Positions 11,851 to 24,200 of a stretch of DNA of 64,000 bases are shown here, in pieces. This DNA comes from Kryptolebias marmoratus (lineage: Eukaryota; Chordata; Actinopteri; Cyprinodontiformes; Rivulidae). The DNA is taken from the NCBI RefSeq assembly GCF_001649575.2, contig NC_051433.1:10617146-10681145 (forward strand), given 5' to 3'. Each line of letters opens with the position of its first letter. Positions within the stretch are counted from its first letter, which is position 1. The notes beneath the pieces were generated by a model that ran no database searches, was not told the origin of the DNA, and worked only from the letters and a program-made list of their open reading frames with translations. The position numbers and the translations under genes were made by a program.

Positions 11851-14850
11851 ATCACCACCCCTGCACCTGGCCTGGGGAGGTGACAGAGCATGTGCATTTC
11901 TGAAGGGCGTGCCACTGTTTGTGCAGCAAGAAAACCAGTCAAACCACCAGCAAACGATTGCGTACATACCAAGTGTGTGTCTGCGTTTGGGCCCAAAGAG
12001 AAGCCAGGTGATAAGACTCTGGATGAAAAGAGTTTCAGTGAGAAGCTTTCACCCAGTTTGTTCAGGCTGCAGTGTGGTGTTTAAACACATAAAGCTTGGC
12101 CGATCATGGTTTTTAATGCTGAGCAGAAACCTGTTGTTCCTGTTCATGAATACAAATGCGTCCAGTAGTAGTTGCTGCTCGCAGAATAGTTCACTGACAA
12201 ACCAAAAGAAAAAGAAAAAACAAGTGCATTAACAATCTACCCGACTCTTGCTGATAAATGGATGAAATGGCGCCACGAGTTCACTTCAACATCCTGAAAT
12301 GAACCGAGGAGCGACACAAAGAGAGCTCAGGAGACTCGCAGCTTCAATCAGGAGCATTTACCGCTAAAAATCGTTCAAGCTTACGCTTTAATTGCACCTC
12401 ATCTAAAGAGTGAAATGATAACAGGGTGACTCTTTCCTAGGAGCCACAACCGCAAGATGAAACCGTTGTGATTCCGCGACACAATATAATTACGCAAATA
12501 CTTTTATCCCCTGAGCAGTTTTACAAAGTCTGCGTTTTGTTTCCCTAGAATTTGAGCTTAAAGATTAATTTTGTTAAAGCTCAAAAAACACATAAATCTA
12601 ATAAAACAAGCAAAACCAAAGATGCTAAAGACCTCCATTTGACACCTTTATATGAGAAGTTAAATATGATAAAAACAAACAAAGAAACTTGAATAACTGG
12701 ATTTCCATTTTGACTGTGACAACTTAATCTGCAAAGTACAAATCAGTGATACCATCTAATCAGTTGTTTTTAAACTACACTCATCATTTCTACACCCTGT
12801 ACCTTTTACACAGGTTTTAAAAGAAGTACTTAAATAAATTCAGTAGTAATTACAGCTTTTTTTGTGTGAAAGCAGTGTCGTTATTAAGACAACATAAACC
12901 TGCTTTCTAGGAACAGGAACCACATAAACACAGACATCTCTGAGTTCTGTAGATTCACCATTTCTAAACAAACTGTAGAGCGAGTATGGACTCCCCAAAC
13001 AGGTTGGGCAGTCCAACTCTTGGCTTTGTGCTCCCCTATAGGGACCCTTTTGAGCCACATACAGTGGGGCACACATGTGCCCCACATTTCACAGCAGTTG
13101 GGTCCAACATGGACGACCCAGAGTGGGCCTAAGGTCAAGCAGGCAGCTGGTGGCAAATGTGATAACGTTAGCACAGGCCAGTGAGGGCACATGGGGACTC
13201 GCTGCAGGGCTCTGCTTTCAGTGTTCTTGCATATTCTGGGCTGTGATTATACTGATGGGTCCACACGCTGCGCCCTCAGAACCGGTCCTCAACAGCTTCA
13301 GCTTGGTCCTATGTTCTACCTGCAATATACCATAACTTCTGAATTGAAATACATGGAGAATAAATGTGCTTTTCTGCATGTAAGAGTCATACGTTTCCAA
13401 CATCCGACACCTATTCGTAACCACGTTAATAAAAAAACACAAGGAAATATATTTAAAAATTGGAAACAAAACAAGCAGGGAAATTTTGTAAAAAAAAATA
13501 AAAAAAAATCTCCAGCAATAACACAATTAGTTTTTGAATCTTCGGCTCATGATTTGATTCAAACCTGAGTCTGAATTGTAATTCAGTATATTCAGGATGA
13601 TTCTTGATTTGGACCCAGAGTGCTAATTTCTATTAGCGGTTAGAGGTCGCTCTATGCAAACATGTAATCTATACAGTTTACTGAGTCACTGTAGTTTAAC
13701 TAGCTGGACTGATTACATTACAAACACGGTAGGATAAATATTATCAGATGGCTCAGGGCAGTCCGTTTGTAGCAAAACAGGTTATCCAAAAAAACTTGAT
13801 ATTAAATGAAAAATGCTGTTTTGAATGTTGATTTAAATATCAGGGTTGCTGTTCTACTCTTTCTGCAGAAGCCAAGGTTATTTTAAGACATGTCTCCTTC
13901 CCTTAGTTTGTGATGTTTTTTATTTTATCATGTTATGGACCCCACAGAGAGGCCCACAGTGGGTTGCCTGAAAAACTTCCCAGGGGTACAAAAGGGCAAA
14001 ACTGCCGTGTACCCTGCATGGACTATGGTACAAAGGGCCCATTAGGCGGTGTTCCTGTATAAGCTGTGTCCCGAATGAGCCCCTAATTTATCTTACAGCC
14101 TGGCTCATTGGGCTGCAGCAGAAAAATGGAAACTGAGTGCAAAAAACTGCTAATATAAGATAAAACGTCGCTACAAACCTTCTAAAATCAACATGCCAAA
14201 CAGCCAGAAACCTCAGCGGTGATCTGCCTCAAGAATCCACAGGCATGACCGAGATCCACACCTTCACAGGTGCCGGGTTAGGACAATGAAAGTTGTTGCA
14301 GCACCACTGCTCGACCAGAGAGGTGGCACAAAGCTTCTCTGCAGGCTTGCCTATATGGTGTAAGCCCATAGGCTCCCCAATCATTTGGGGCCAAAGTAGA
14401 ACTGATGTGGGTTTCCCCTGCAACACAACAGCTCCTGAGGGGCCACCAGGAGCCATCTTGCTGAATTGTGTCAGATTTTTTTTCCCAGATTATTGAGCAG
14501 CTCCTGGTGTGCTCAGTGCCAATAGGTCCTCCCGCCGAGCAGCTGAGCAGTGCCCTCTGCTGACCTCAGCACAGAGCATATTAGCAGCCTGTCATCATGC
14601 TGCTGCAGCTGAGAGGATTACTCCTCACATTCAGCACACATGACACACATACAGACTCTCATCCAAATCATAAAAACAAAATGATTATAACAGCTTCAGC
14701 TTTTCCTTGGGCAGGATTTAATCAAATCTAAGTCTCTATAATAAACATTAAAAGGGATTTTTTTACATGATTCACCTGGTGAGGGAAGTCGTGCAACAAC
14801 AATATATTTTATTATAACAGTCCCCTAAAGAAACGCCTTTAACAGAAGCC
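11851..14850. other. Intergenic stretch between the receptor-like gene and znf362
   Basis: No exon-like frames with matching splice sites were found. Two moderately GC-rich patches (about 13010-13320 and 13935-14460) contain phrases such as 'gtggggcacacatgtgccccac' halves and 'ccccaatcatttggggcc', which are self-complementary and may be transposon remnants. The rest is AT-rich. Confidence 0.5.
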
Positions 14851-14879
14851 CCCCCCCTTCATGCTTTGCGCACAGTTTT

Positions 14880-15198
14880 TGGAAAGCTTCCGCGGAAATG
14901 CGCACTTTACAGCATCTGGCACGAAGTCCAGCGTGACAATTAGAAACCAAAAAATGGGTTAAAAATCGCTTTCTCTTTTTTTTTTCTTCCTTTTTTTCCC
15001 CTCTCTCTTCTTTTTTTGCACGCAGTGTTTGTGCACCGAGCAGCTCCTCGCCTGTAGCACCCAGAAGTGAACAGCAGGCGACCCGGAAGGTTTGAAGTCT
15101 GACTGAAAGCGAGCAGGGGAAAAAAAAGGGGGGAATCGAGTCCGTTTTTATCCTTCCATATTAAAAAAAAAAAAATCCTCCACCTCCGGCTGGTGCAG
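14880..15198 (+). promoter_or_regulatory. Probable znf362 promoter and first untranslated exon
   Basis: This region and the sequence to about 15800 are richer in CG dinucleotides than the surroundings. A strong donor, GGTGCAG|GTATGT, ends at 15198 on the plus strand. The first recognised coding exon of znf362 starts directly after an acceptor at 18249, so an upstream exon is required. Human ZNF362 also begins upstream of this conserved exon. The exact transcription start and any upstream coding residues could not be determined. Confidence 0.35.
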
Positions 15199-15358
15199 GT
15201 ATGTTTGCAAATTCCTCTTTTTTGCTGTTTTCTCAGAGCTGCTCTGCGTCGATTCTCAAATCCTGCAGAACTTGACCTAAAAAAAAAACCAACCCGAGCA
15301 TTTGGAATGATAAGAAATGTGTTATTTTGTGTTTTGCACATAAAAGCTTTCCGAGCTC

Positions 15359-15396
15359 CCATCATCATCACCACCATCATCATCATCATCATCTGC
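15359..15396. repeat. (CAT)n-type trinucleotide microsatellite
   Basis: A run of CAT/CAC triplets. In one frame it reads as poly-His and in another as poly-Ile or poly-Met on the opposite strand, which explains the short frames here. Not coding. Confidence 0.9.
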
Positions 15397-15799
15397 TGTG
15401 GGCTTTATGGCTCCTGAGCTGCACGGCGCTCAGCAAAGACACGCTTGATTGTTGTAGGAAGTGTCAGATTTTTTTTTTTCTTTCCTCTCTCTCCTCACCA
15501 AGCCGGGCTATTCAAACCTGCAAATCAAAGTAAACAATCATTCGATGCAAATGTGCCGCACGCAGCCGCGTTCATCGCCGACATCCGGAGGGGCTTTTTT
15601 CTGCCCGGAATATTCAGATCTGCAGAATATGGCGTCCACTGGATATAAAAATAAGACAGAGCTGCCATTTTTGTTTTCCTTTTGTCTGAATTTTTTTAAT
15701 AAACCGTCTGAGAATGTGGGAGAGGCGGCGGGCAGAGCGCGGCGCTGCGGAGGAGAAATGCGCACACTGATCACAACCTGATCCGCTTCTCTCTTCATT

Positions 15800-16230
15800 T
15801 GTTTTCTTTATTATCTTATATTTAATTCCACTCAGCAGAAAGTTACCATTAACTTTTTTTTGTTTTCAGAGGTGCCACCTTCTTTATTACTAGAAGGAGT
15901 CGTTGCGCTGATGAGTTTGGAGCTCAGATAAAGGGATGTGAGCATGTTTTTACTGGGCAGAAAATTAAACTAAACTATGTCAGCAGCTGAATCTGACCAT
16001 CTTATTGTAACACACTGATTCTCCCCTCATAAGATGAACAACTATGACTAGTTATTCTTGTTTGTTCCTCTAATGTGATGTCAAATACGACCATAAATTA
16101 TTAGATTGCAGAGAGAAAAAACCTTAAGAAAATATAACCTTTAAAAAAAATGATCAGATGACTTGATCAGTAATGATGGTTGCTTTGTAAATGTTAAAAA
16201 AAAAAAACAATAACAACAAGTCACAATGTA
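15800..16230. other. Intronic sequence upstream of the first znf362 coding exon
   Basis: AT-rich, no recognisable element. It lies between the putative 5' exon ending at 15198 and the first coding exon at 18251. Confidence 0.5.
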
Positions 16231-16234
16231 AAAC

Positions 16235-16800
16235 CCCTTCTAAAGAATATGGCCTGGCAGTCCTTGAAGGAATGCATATCGCCCGCTGCCTTTCATGCAA
16301 GAGTTTGGAATAAAGATAAATTTATCCTAAAGAAAGGATGAGATTTTAGCCTTTTTGGCCAGCAATGTTCCACGTGATCTATTAGCACTTGGAGGAACTG
16401 AAGTTTAGCTCAAAATCTGTAAAATTGACTCAGTTAGAGCCATTTTTGTATTTGCTTAGGTCAGCTGGCTGGGGCGGCCATGTTAATTTGGATTGACTCC
16501 AAAAAGTTGGTCAGCTGTAGATGTGTGTCCAGTGATGATTTCCTGAAAGTTTCATTAAAATCTGTCAAGTTATCCAAGAGATGTTTTGCTAACAGACAAA
16601 CGGGGCTGACTTTGAGAGTTATTGCCGAAGTTTTAAGCATAGATCTTGCATGATCCGTTACCCCTCGCAATATGTGTTTGGGATGACTCCAGGCTACTAC
16701 CACACCAAATCATACCTCCATATCTGCAAAACCGACTGAGTTAGAGCTATTTTTGTGTTTGCTAAGGTCGATTAGCTTTGGCAGCCATCTTGCACCAACA
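16235..16800 (-). repeat. Interspersed repeat family R, copy 3
   Basis: Inverted relative to copy 1. It starts with 'ccttgaaggaatgcatatcgccc' in two short blocks, then 'catgatccgttac', 'tttgctaacagacaaac' and 'cggccatgttaatttgg'. The end near 16700-16800 repeats a second partial unit, so this may be two nested or tandem copies. Confidence 0.7.
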
Positions 16801-18250
16801 ACAGTATCAATCTTCTGATTATTTGCAATATAATATGTAGGGAAACAAACAAACAAAAAAATCAAACGAGGAAAACTCGACAGGTTGCAAGAATGAACCC
16901 CAGTGACTGAAAGAATTTTAGAGGCTCTACAAAAAGACAAAAAAAGAGCAAATAACTGAAAATGTTCTTGTTTTCTTTATAAAACTCCCATCGCTGTGAT
17001 TAGATGCTTTTTCAGAAAGTGACACAGAATGTATAAAAGCAAAGGAACCCCTCCTGAGACAGAAACACCTCCAGGAAGTCAAACTGATCCCCACTGGCAT
17101 CATTAGAGGAATACTCTGTGAGGTCCGCCGTACACCCGAACCTCTGGATGTATCCGTTTTGTTTCTCTTGGCTCGCGGACGGGGACTGTGTTGTGCTTCT
17201 TGCTAAGCCAAACAGACTGAGGAATGGTGCCGTGTGCCAAAGCATGCAAGGCGAAATGTTTGAGAAAGAACTTCATGTAGGGCAGAAAAGAGCAGTTATG
17301 GAAAGAAGAAGAAGAAAAAAAAAAACCAGACCCTTAGATCGCAACTTAAACAGCTAGAATCTCATCTTACCTTAAAAATAGGAATGTTTGTCGGCATCTG
17401 GTCAAACATCAGATTCCTCCTCAGAATCAGAGCTCATTTGGAAGTTTCTGTGCTCTCATTGTTAAAAATGACAGAACAAATACCGGCTGTGCCACTTCAA
17501 GATGAATAGGCTACGGCATGTTTCCATGCAGAGACTTTTGTTAAAGCATTTCTGTGTTCTTGGGACTCTGAACGTGTCAGCGAGGTTAGGACCTTCCCGT
17601 TGTTTTCTATCAGGCTCGGCCAGGGGCCCTCCCTCAGTTGAGGAGGCCACAGATTGAATCTAAACCACATCAGCTTCTGTTTTTCACTGATAGCCGGTTC
17701 CACAGAGTTCCTCGACTAGTTGTCTCAAAGGCAGCATGCACACCGTTGGCTGAAAATTCAAAAAAAAAAAAAAAAAAAGAAACTACCAGCTATAACTTCA
17801 TCCACATGAAAACACTGCAAAAAAAACTCAGACATTTTCTCTCTTATCAGCGATGAAGAGGGGGCTCAAAGAACATGGATGGGATGAAGTTTGGGCTAAA
17901 GAGGGAAGCTGAAGCAGAATGTCTATGAAAATATGTTGTCACAAGACTGATTATTACATCAGTCAGCTGCTGTTTGGGTGGAGAGCCACGGACACGGCTT
18001 TTAACCACACGAACAACAGACCTACACATAAATAAAGACATCACAGCACAGGGGGATGGTGCGCAGAAATGTTGCATCCAAGTAAAATCATATTACACCT
18101 GCAGGAAAAGGAAATAAATAAATAAAACAATAATCCAACTTTCGCAGCCTTGCTTCATTTAAAAGCTCACAAGCCCCACGTTACGTTATTGTCCAATATT
18201 TTTCTTCCAGAGATACCAGAGCTTCTGATCGTCTGTGTGTTTCTTTCAGG

Positions 18251-21200
18251 ATGGCTGAACCCCGCTTTAACAATCCTTATTTCTGGCCTCCGCCTCCCTC
18301 CATGCCTGGTCAGGTGAGCAGCTCTGAGATTCACACTTACAGACATTAACACAGGCGTACAGAATGAGTCTTACCAGAAATATTTCTTGACGTGTTCGTT
18401 GAGATTGTCTACAGCCCAAAGGAAAAGTTGGATGGATGAGAGATTCTTTGTTTTATTGGAGTTTAATGAGAAACTACATGCTTTTATATACTGAGCTATG
18501 CAAAAGTTTTCATCCCTCTTGGTATGCTCTTTATTTTGTTCCTACACAATCTTGAATGCAAATGGAATTTTAATTTGATTAAAGGAACGATTCTAAAAAA
18601 ATACTTTAGATTGGTAAAATTAAATGGTGGGGAAAACTTGTATTCTAACAAATATAAAACTGAAAAATGGTGCATATGTATTCATCCCCTAAACTTAAAT
18701 ACTGCATAGAGGCTCCTTTTGCAGCTCTTCCAGCATCAAGTCTCCTCAGGTTGGTCTCCATGATCTTGGTCCATCTAACCTGGAGTTTTGTTCGTTCTTC
18801 TCGACCGAACGGCTGCAGCTCCTTCAGGTTGGATGGGTGCCGCTTCTGTCCAACAATCTTTAAATCATCAGAGACTCTCAGTTGGATTCAGGTTTGGGTT
18901 TGACTGGGCCATTCCTGGACATTTACCAGTTCCTCCTTAAACCAAGGTGCTGGTGTTGTCCTCGAAGGTCTGAAAGTCTGAGTTTGGTCTCATCTGACCG
19001 CAGCACCTTCTTCCACATGTTTGAGGAAGAAATTCCAAACAGTCCAGCTGTTTTCTCCTAGTCCAGACCTGTGCAGCTCATACAGATACTCCCATCTGTG
19101 CAGAAGAGCTGCCCCGCTCCATCAGGGTTATCTGTGGCCTCCTGGGTGTTTCTCTCAGTAATGTCCTCATGTTTAGGTGAACGACCCTCTCCTGGCAGGT
19201 TTGCTGTAGGAACATCAACTTTCTATTTAACGGTGCCATGTTGGATGTTCAGGTTTTAGAAGTTATGGTTGGGGCCTCAAAGGAAAAGGGACTGAATACT
19301 TATGCATGCACCATTTTTCAGTTTTATATTACTTTAATACTAATTGATTTAATCTGGAGTATTTTTGCATAAATATTTGTTTTAATCAAAAAATAAAAAA
19401 TCAATTAAATTCCAGGTTGTAAGGCAACAAAATAGAAAGATTACCAATATGGATAAATACTTTAACAGGGCAGTAAATGTCTTCTGTTAATCTGCTTATA
19501 TAGAACAGAAACATGTTCGTCAGCTCTTCGGTCTCCTACAACAAGGGCTATCATGGTAACTTGTTACCAGGTTTCCTGATGCCAAGCTCCTGTAAAGGGT
19601 TGTTTCATGATAAAAAGGAAACAAACTGTATTTCAATTTTTAAATTGAAAATGAAACTTTTCTGACCCAAATCCAATGACACAGATAAACTCTTTGTCTT
19701 TTCTCAGCTGCTAATCTTAGTATAAAGTATTAAAGCATTTCAAAAAATTAACCATTCTCACTGCAACAAACATACAGTTTTGAAAACATTAACATATAAC
19801 TACTGGTTTATTGTAAAAAATAAATTTAAAAAAAGAGTCTTCCTTTTAAGTTGGTTAAGCACTTAACCACAACCTAGTTTCCAAAAGATTTGGCATGTAA
19901 AATATAATTGAAAACAGATTACAATGACTCTCTATTCAGTTAACCTTTTTATTTATTTATAGAACATTGTAGACATTGCGTCAAATGTTGAAACTAAGAT
20001 TTATAACTTATATCAGTGTGTCTAAGTCAGGGGTCTCCAATCCTGGTCCTTGAGGGCCACCATCCTTTATGTTTTCCTTGTTTCTCTGCTCCAACACACC
20101 TGATTCAGTGGTTAAATCGCCTCTTCTTGTTCTGCAGAAGCCTGTTAATCACCCATTGATTCAAATCAGCTGTGTTGGAGCAGAGAAACAAGTAAAAAAT
20201 GCAGGATGGTGGCCCTCCAGGACCAGGATTGGAAACCCCTGGTCTAAAGATGGCTAAACTTAGGCATTTATGGTTGTTGTGAAAGCTGATGTTTTTCTTT
20301 TTTTACTCGACAACTAAAGGGTCTCAATTATTGTAGTTTTTATATTTTAAGTGGGAGACAGATCTGGACTGCAGGCCAGTTTAGCACCAAGACTTTAGTA
20401 CTGAGGTGCTTTGCAGAATGAAGTTTGTCTTAATCATCTGTGAGTGAAGCCTTTCTTGAAAATAAAGTAATCTATGGATGCTTAAATCACATCATTTATC
20501 TGTTAGCAATAATTGTGTTCCATAAAGATGTGAAATTGGTATCCACCGTCTAATCTGACTCTTATTAAATGTGAAAATTAGTTTTTTTTCCCTGAAAAAA
20601 AAAGCAGATTGTCAAATTGCCTTTTTAAGTTTATTCCCTGGTCGATTATTTCTCCCTCAAAGGGACAGTTCAGATCTCTCAAAGTGGGATTCTATAGAAA
20701 GGTTAGAAGCAATCAGTATCCTACCTGTTGTTGTCTCTTTGAATTTTGACCAGATTGATGAGCTAATGGGTCTAAGACATAGGTAAGTTACTGCTGCTAT
20801 TTAAAAAAAAAAAAAGAAAACTTAAATATTTTGTAGCAGTTTATATAAATCTGTTTTATAAACCTTTACAATGCTGTCAGTTTCTCATTACGCAGAAATA
20901 TTATGCGGGAAGTGACCCAGGCAGCACCAGAAATCCTACAGCTAGAAAAAATAAAGTTTTCGAACAGAACAGGTCCTCGTTTATTTTAAAATGTCACAAA
21001 CTAATGGTCTAGGAAGAAACCAGATGTTTAGAACCAGCTCCCATCTCTTGAACGTGCCAAAGTTTCAGCTACAATGTCAGGTACGAGCCACTAGAGGGAG
21101 CCATCACCCCACAGAGAGACTCTGAACTGTAGTGCTGAAGGCTGTTCTCCTGTCACTAATGTTGTTTCCTGGCTGTCAGCTGGATAATCTAGTCTTGATC

Positions 21201-24200
21201 AATAAAATCAAGGAGCAGCTGATGGCGGAGAAGATCCGGCCGCCGCATCTGCCTGCCGTTTCGGCCGCTTCCCAGCAGCCTTTGCTCGCCCCCTCCAGCC
21301 AGGCTGAAGGAAACCAAAACGGGATGTCCAAAACGCAGCAGATGCCGGCGCTTCACAGTCCCAGCTCCTCTCAGCCTGATATCGCCCTGCACGCCCGCCC
21401 TGCATCCAGCTCCGTCACAGGTATCAGTTATTACACACAAAACACACCGATGTGTTAATAACGCTCCATCAATCATAAGATGCAGGTAATCTGTGTAGAT
21501 TTAGACTTAAACACTCCTTTTTGGGGCTTAATCTTTAAACAGGTCGTATTCTTGGAGATGTAAACTTGAACCTGGATGACAAGGCAACCATAAAAGCCCG
21601 GGGATTGTGGGAAGACTGGCATCTACGTCAGCTCATAGACCATCCCTCCAGAACAAATCACGTCTCAGGTGAGCACACACACACTTCTTAGTGTTTCTGT
21701 TGTGCAAACAGAGAAACAAAGTGGCTGTCCCACCCCCATCATCAGGGTGTGGGCTTCATTCATCATCAGCTTTACAGACCTGCTGTAGCTGCTGTGCATC
21801 ATGATCTGCACCAGGTGTGGCCGGTTCATGAGGGCAGCAGGGGTGGAGCCTCATCTAAATAATATAATTACTAAATTAGTTAGCTTGCTGTGTGTTGTTG
21901 TAACTGCAGTTATGGGGAGAGACAGGTCAGTAGATTTATCATACCGATCAGAACTGCAGGCAGCTCCGGTAGAGTCTCACTGGGACTGAAATACGTCTGC
22001 CACACGGACACATTCTGCTAGTTTTAGCTCACTGATATGACCACTACGAACTCTAGACCTCACACGATCTTATTGGATCGCGTGGATAGCGTGCAGACCT
22101 GTTGAGATGAGACGGTGAGACTGAAATTAGAAGATAAATGATGAGTCGTTAGTTTGGAGCAGACAGATCGGACATGAACAGATCACAGAAATTTAAAGCC
22201 TGAGGGGAGACAAACAACCAGACAATTTCTCCAACGTGCTCAATCTGTTTTCTGTGTCTACTTAAATATTTAAAAACCCGTGAGCACCGTTTGGTGGCAG
22301 CATTACCTTTATTTCACCTGGTCGACATCACGGGTGGTTGTTATCTTGTTTACCCTACAGGATCACTCAGATAATGGGTTTGAATTAACTTGAGTGAAAC
22401 CCAGATCACAATAAGTTGTCCCGACTGGAAGAAGCTGATTTTATTTGCGAAGGTTTAATGTAAACCTCAGTTAACTTCAGTATTAGGACACAATTCTATT
22501 AAAGAAACTTAAACTGAAGTCAGTGTTTAATATTTTAGCAGCCCCTCTTACTCAGTTTTGACTCATCTTTGCAAGTCTGACAAAGGTTCACTTCCTGTAC
22601 TTGTTTTGTGCACTGTAAAAACATCGATTGTAACCAATAAAATTAATGTAACAATTTGCCCTTATTTTATTTGGGTGGAATATAATCAGTATTTTTGAGT
22701 TAAAAGCACCTAAACATATCAGCTACATCACACTTGAACAAACTAGTTAACCTTTAACCAAGTTTAACATTTGCAATTTTCCAATCAATTTAACCAGTTA
22801 TTAAATTTGTCTTTACTCAATTAAATCAGACAAATTCTTACCAATTAAATATGCTTGTAACTCAATTATTTAATAAGTTTTAACTATGTTTTTGCATCAT
22901 TATACATAAGTAAATTAGGTAAATTTTAATTAACAGCCATGCTATTTAAATTCAAACCAATTAAAATAAATATAATCCTAATGCTTGGGGAGGACTGAGA
23001 GGAATGGGCCACATCTCAGGCAGGCAAATTCAGCTCAAAAGTGATTAGTCATCAATTCTTAGAAAGGTTTGAGCAATTTTCTATAGAATGCTGAGCTTGA
23101 CAAAGCAGAAAATAAAGGTGTTAACCCCCAACATCCTGAGGAGAGAATTTCTTCATGTGAAAAGTTTGTCTGTGGCTGAAACAATACATTATCGTCAGAC
23201 AGAAGGTCTTTCTTCTGCAACACAAATAAATGTTGTTTTATGAAACTAATTTAATAGACATTTACATTTACTGTGTGTCTCACATCTGTTCTGTTTAATT
23301 AACCTTCAGCAGAGGCGATAATAATTCTAATGGTTCATAATAATCATCTTTTTACTGTACAGGCTCTATGTCAGGTTATTTTACTTTTTTCATTGTGTTA
23401 GCTTACATTTGAAAGTTAAAATAGATGTTTGTGGGATCATTAACTCAGCCTAATAAGAAGTTTAACTAAAAATATAACTAAAAAACAAAACAAAACCACT
23501 TGATCAGTTTTGGAACAGTTACAGTCTCGGCAGGTTTGACATGTTTATTCCTCACAGCAGAATAATTCAGTCAGTTTTACAGATAGATGTGCTAAATGTT
23601 AATGTGGTAGTAGCTGAGAGTCGTTCTCAGCACGTTGTCTGAGCGTGACGTGTTGCTGTACTGCATAGGTTTGACCATCACAGCTACAACTTCATCATTT
23701 ATCAACACAAGATGATCTTTCTGGCGTGAAAGCCAGCAGAGGATTCCTTCAAGAAATGCTCAGCCTTAAAGCATTCAAAACAAACTCCTCCCAAGACAAA
23801 TTTAGTAAACCGAGATAGATGAAAATGAATATGTTAAGTAACATTTTTCACTTTTGCGCCCATCAGGTGTGGCTCTTGCATCTAGGACAGGAAACCTCAG
23901 CACGTCGGAGATCATAACCCCCACAACGCCCACCTCCAGCAGCCACAGCCGGCTGGGTGGAGCCCCCACCCCGCACCTGCTCTCAGGGTTAGCCAGCGGC
24001 CACGGGATCGAGCCCGGGAAAAGCAACGGCGGCCTGGTGGGACTCCTCGGGCCCCCTCCGAAGGTGGAACGAGGGCGCAAGAAGATCAAGGCCGAGAACG
24101 GCTCGTCCCTGCTGGTGGTGCCCTACCCGATCCTCGCCTCGGGAAACGAGCAGTCCTGTGTCACCATCACCACTAAGCAAGGGAAAACCTACAGGTAGGG

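Noticed and set aside
11696..12232. 178-codon plus frame
   Set aside because: Ends in poly-Lys from a poly-A-rich stretch, contains low-complexity Leu and Pro from a CTC repeat, and shows no domain. It is more likely flanking DNA of the receptor-like gene.
15327..15533. Frame with a poly-His run
   Set aside because: Product of the CAT microsatellite; no other protein-like content.
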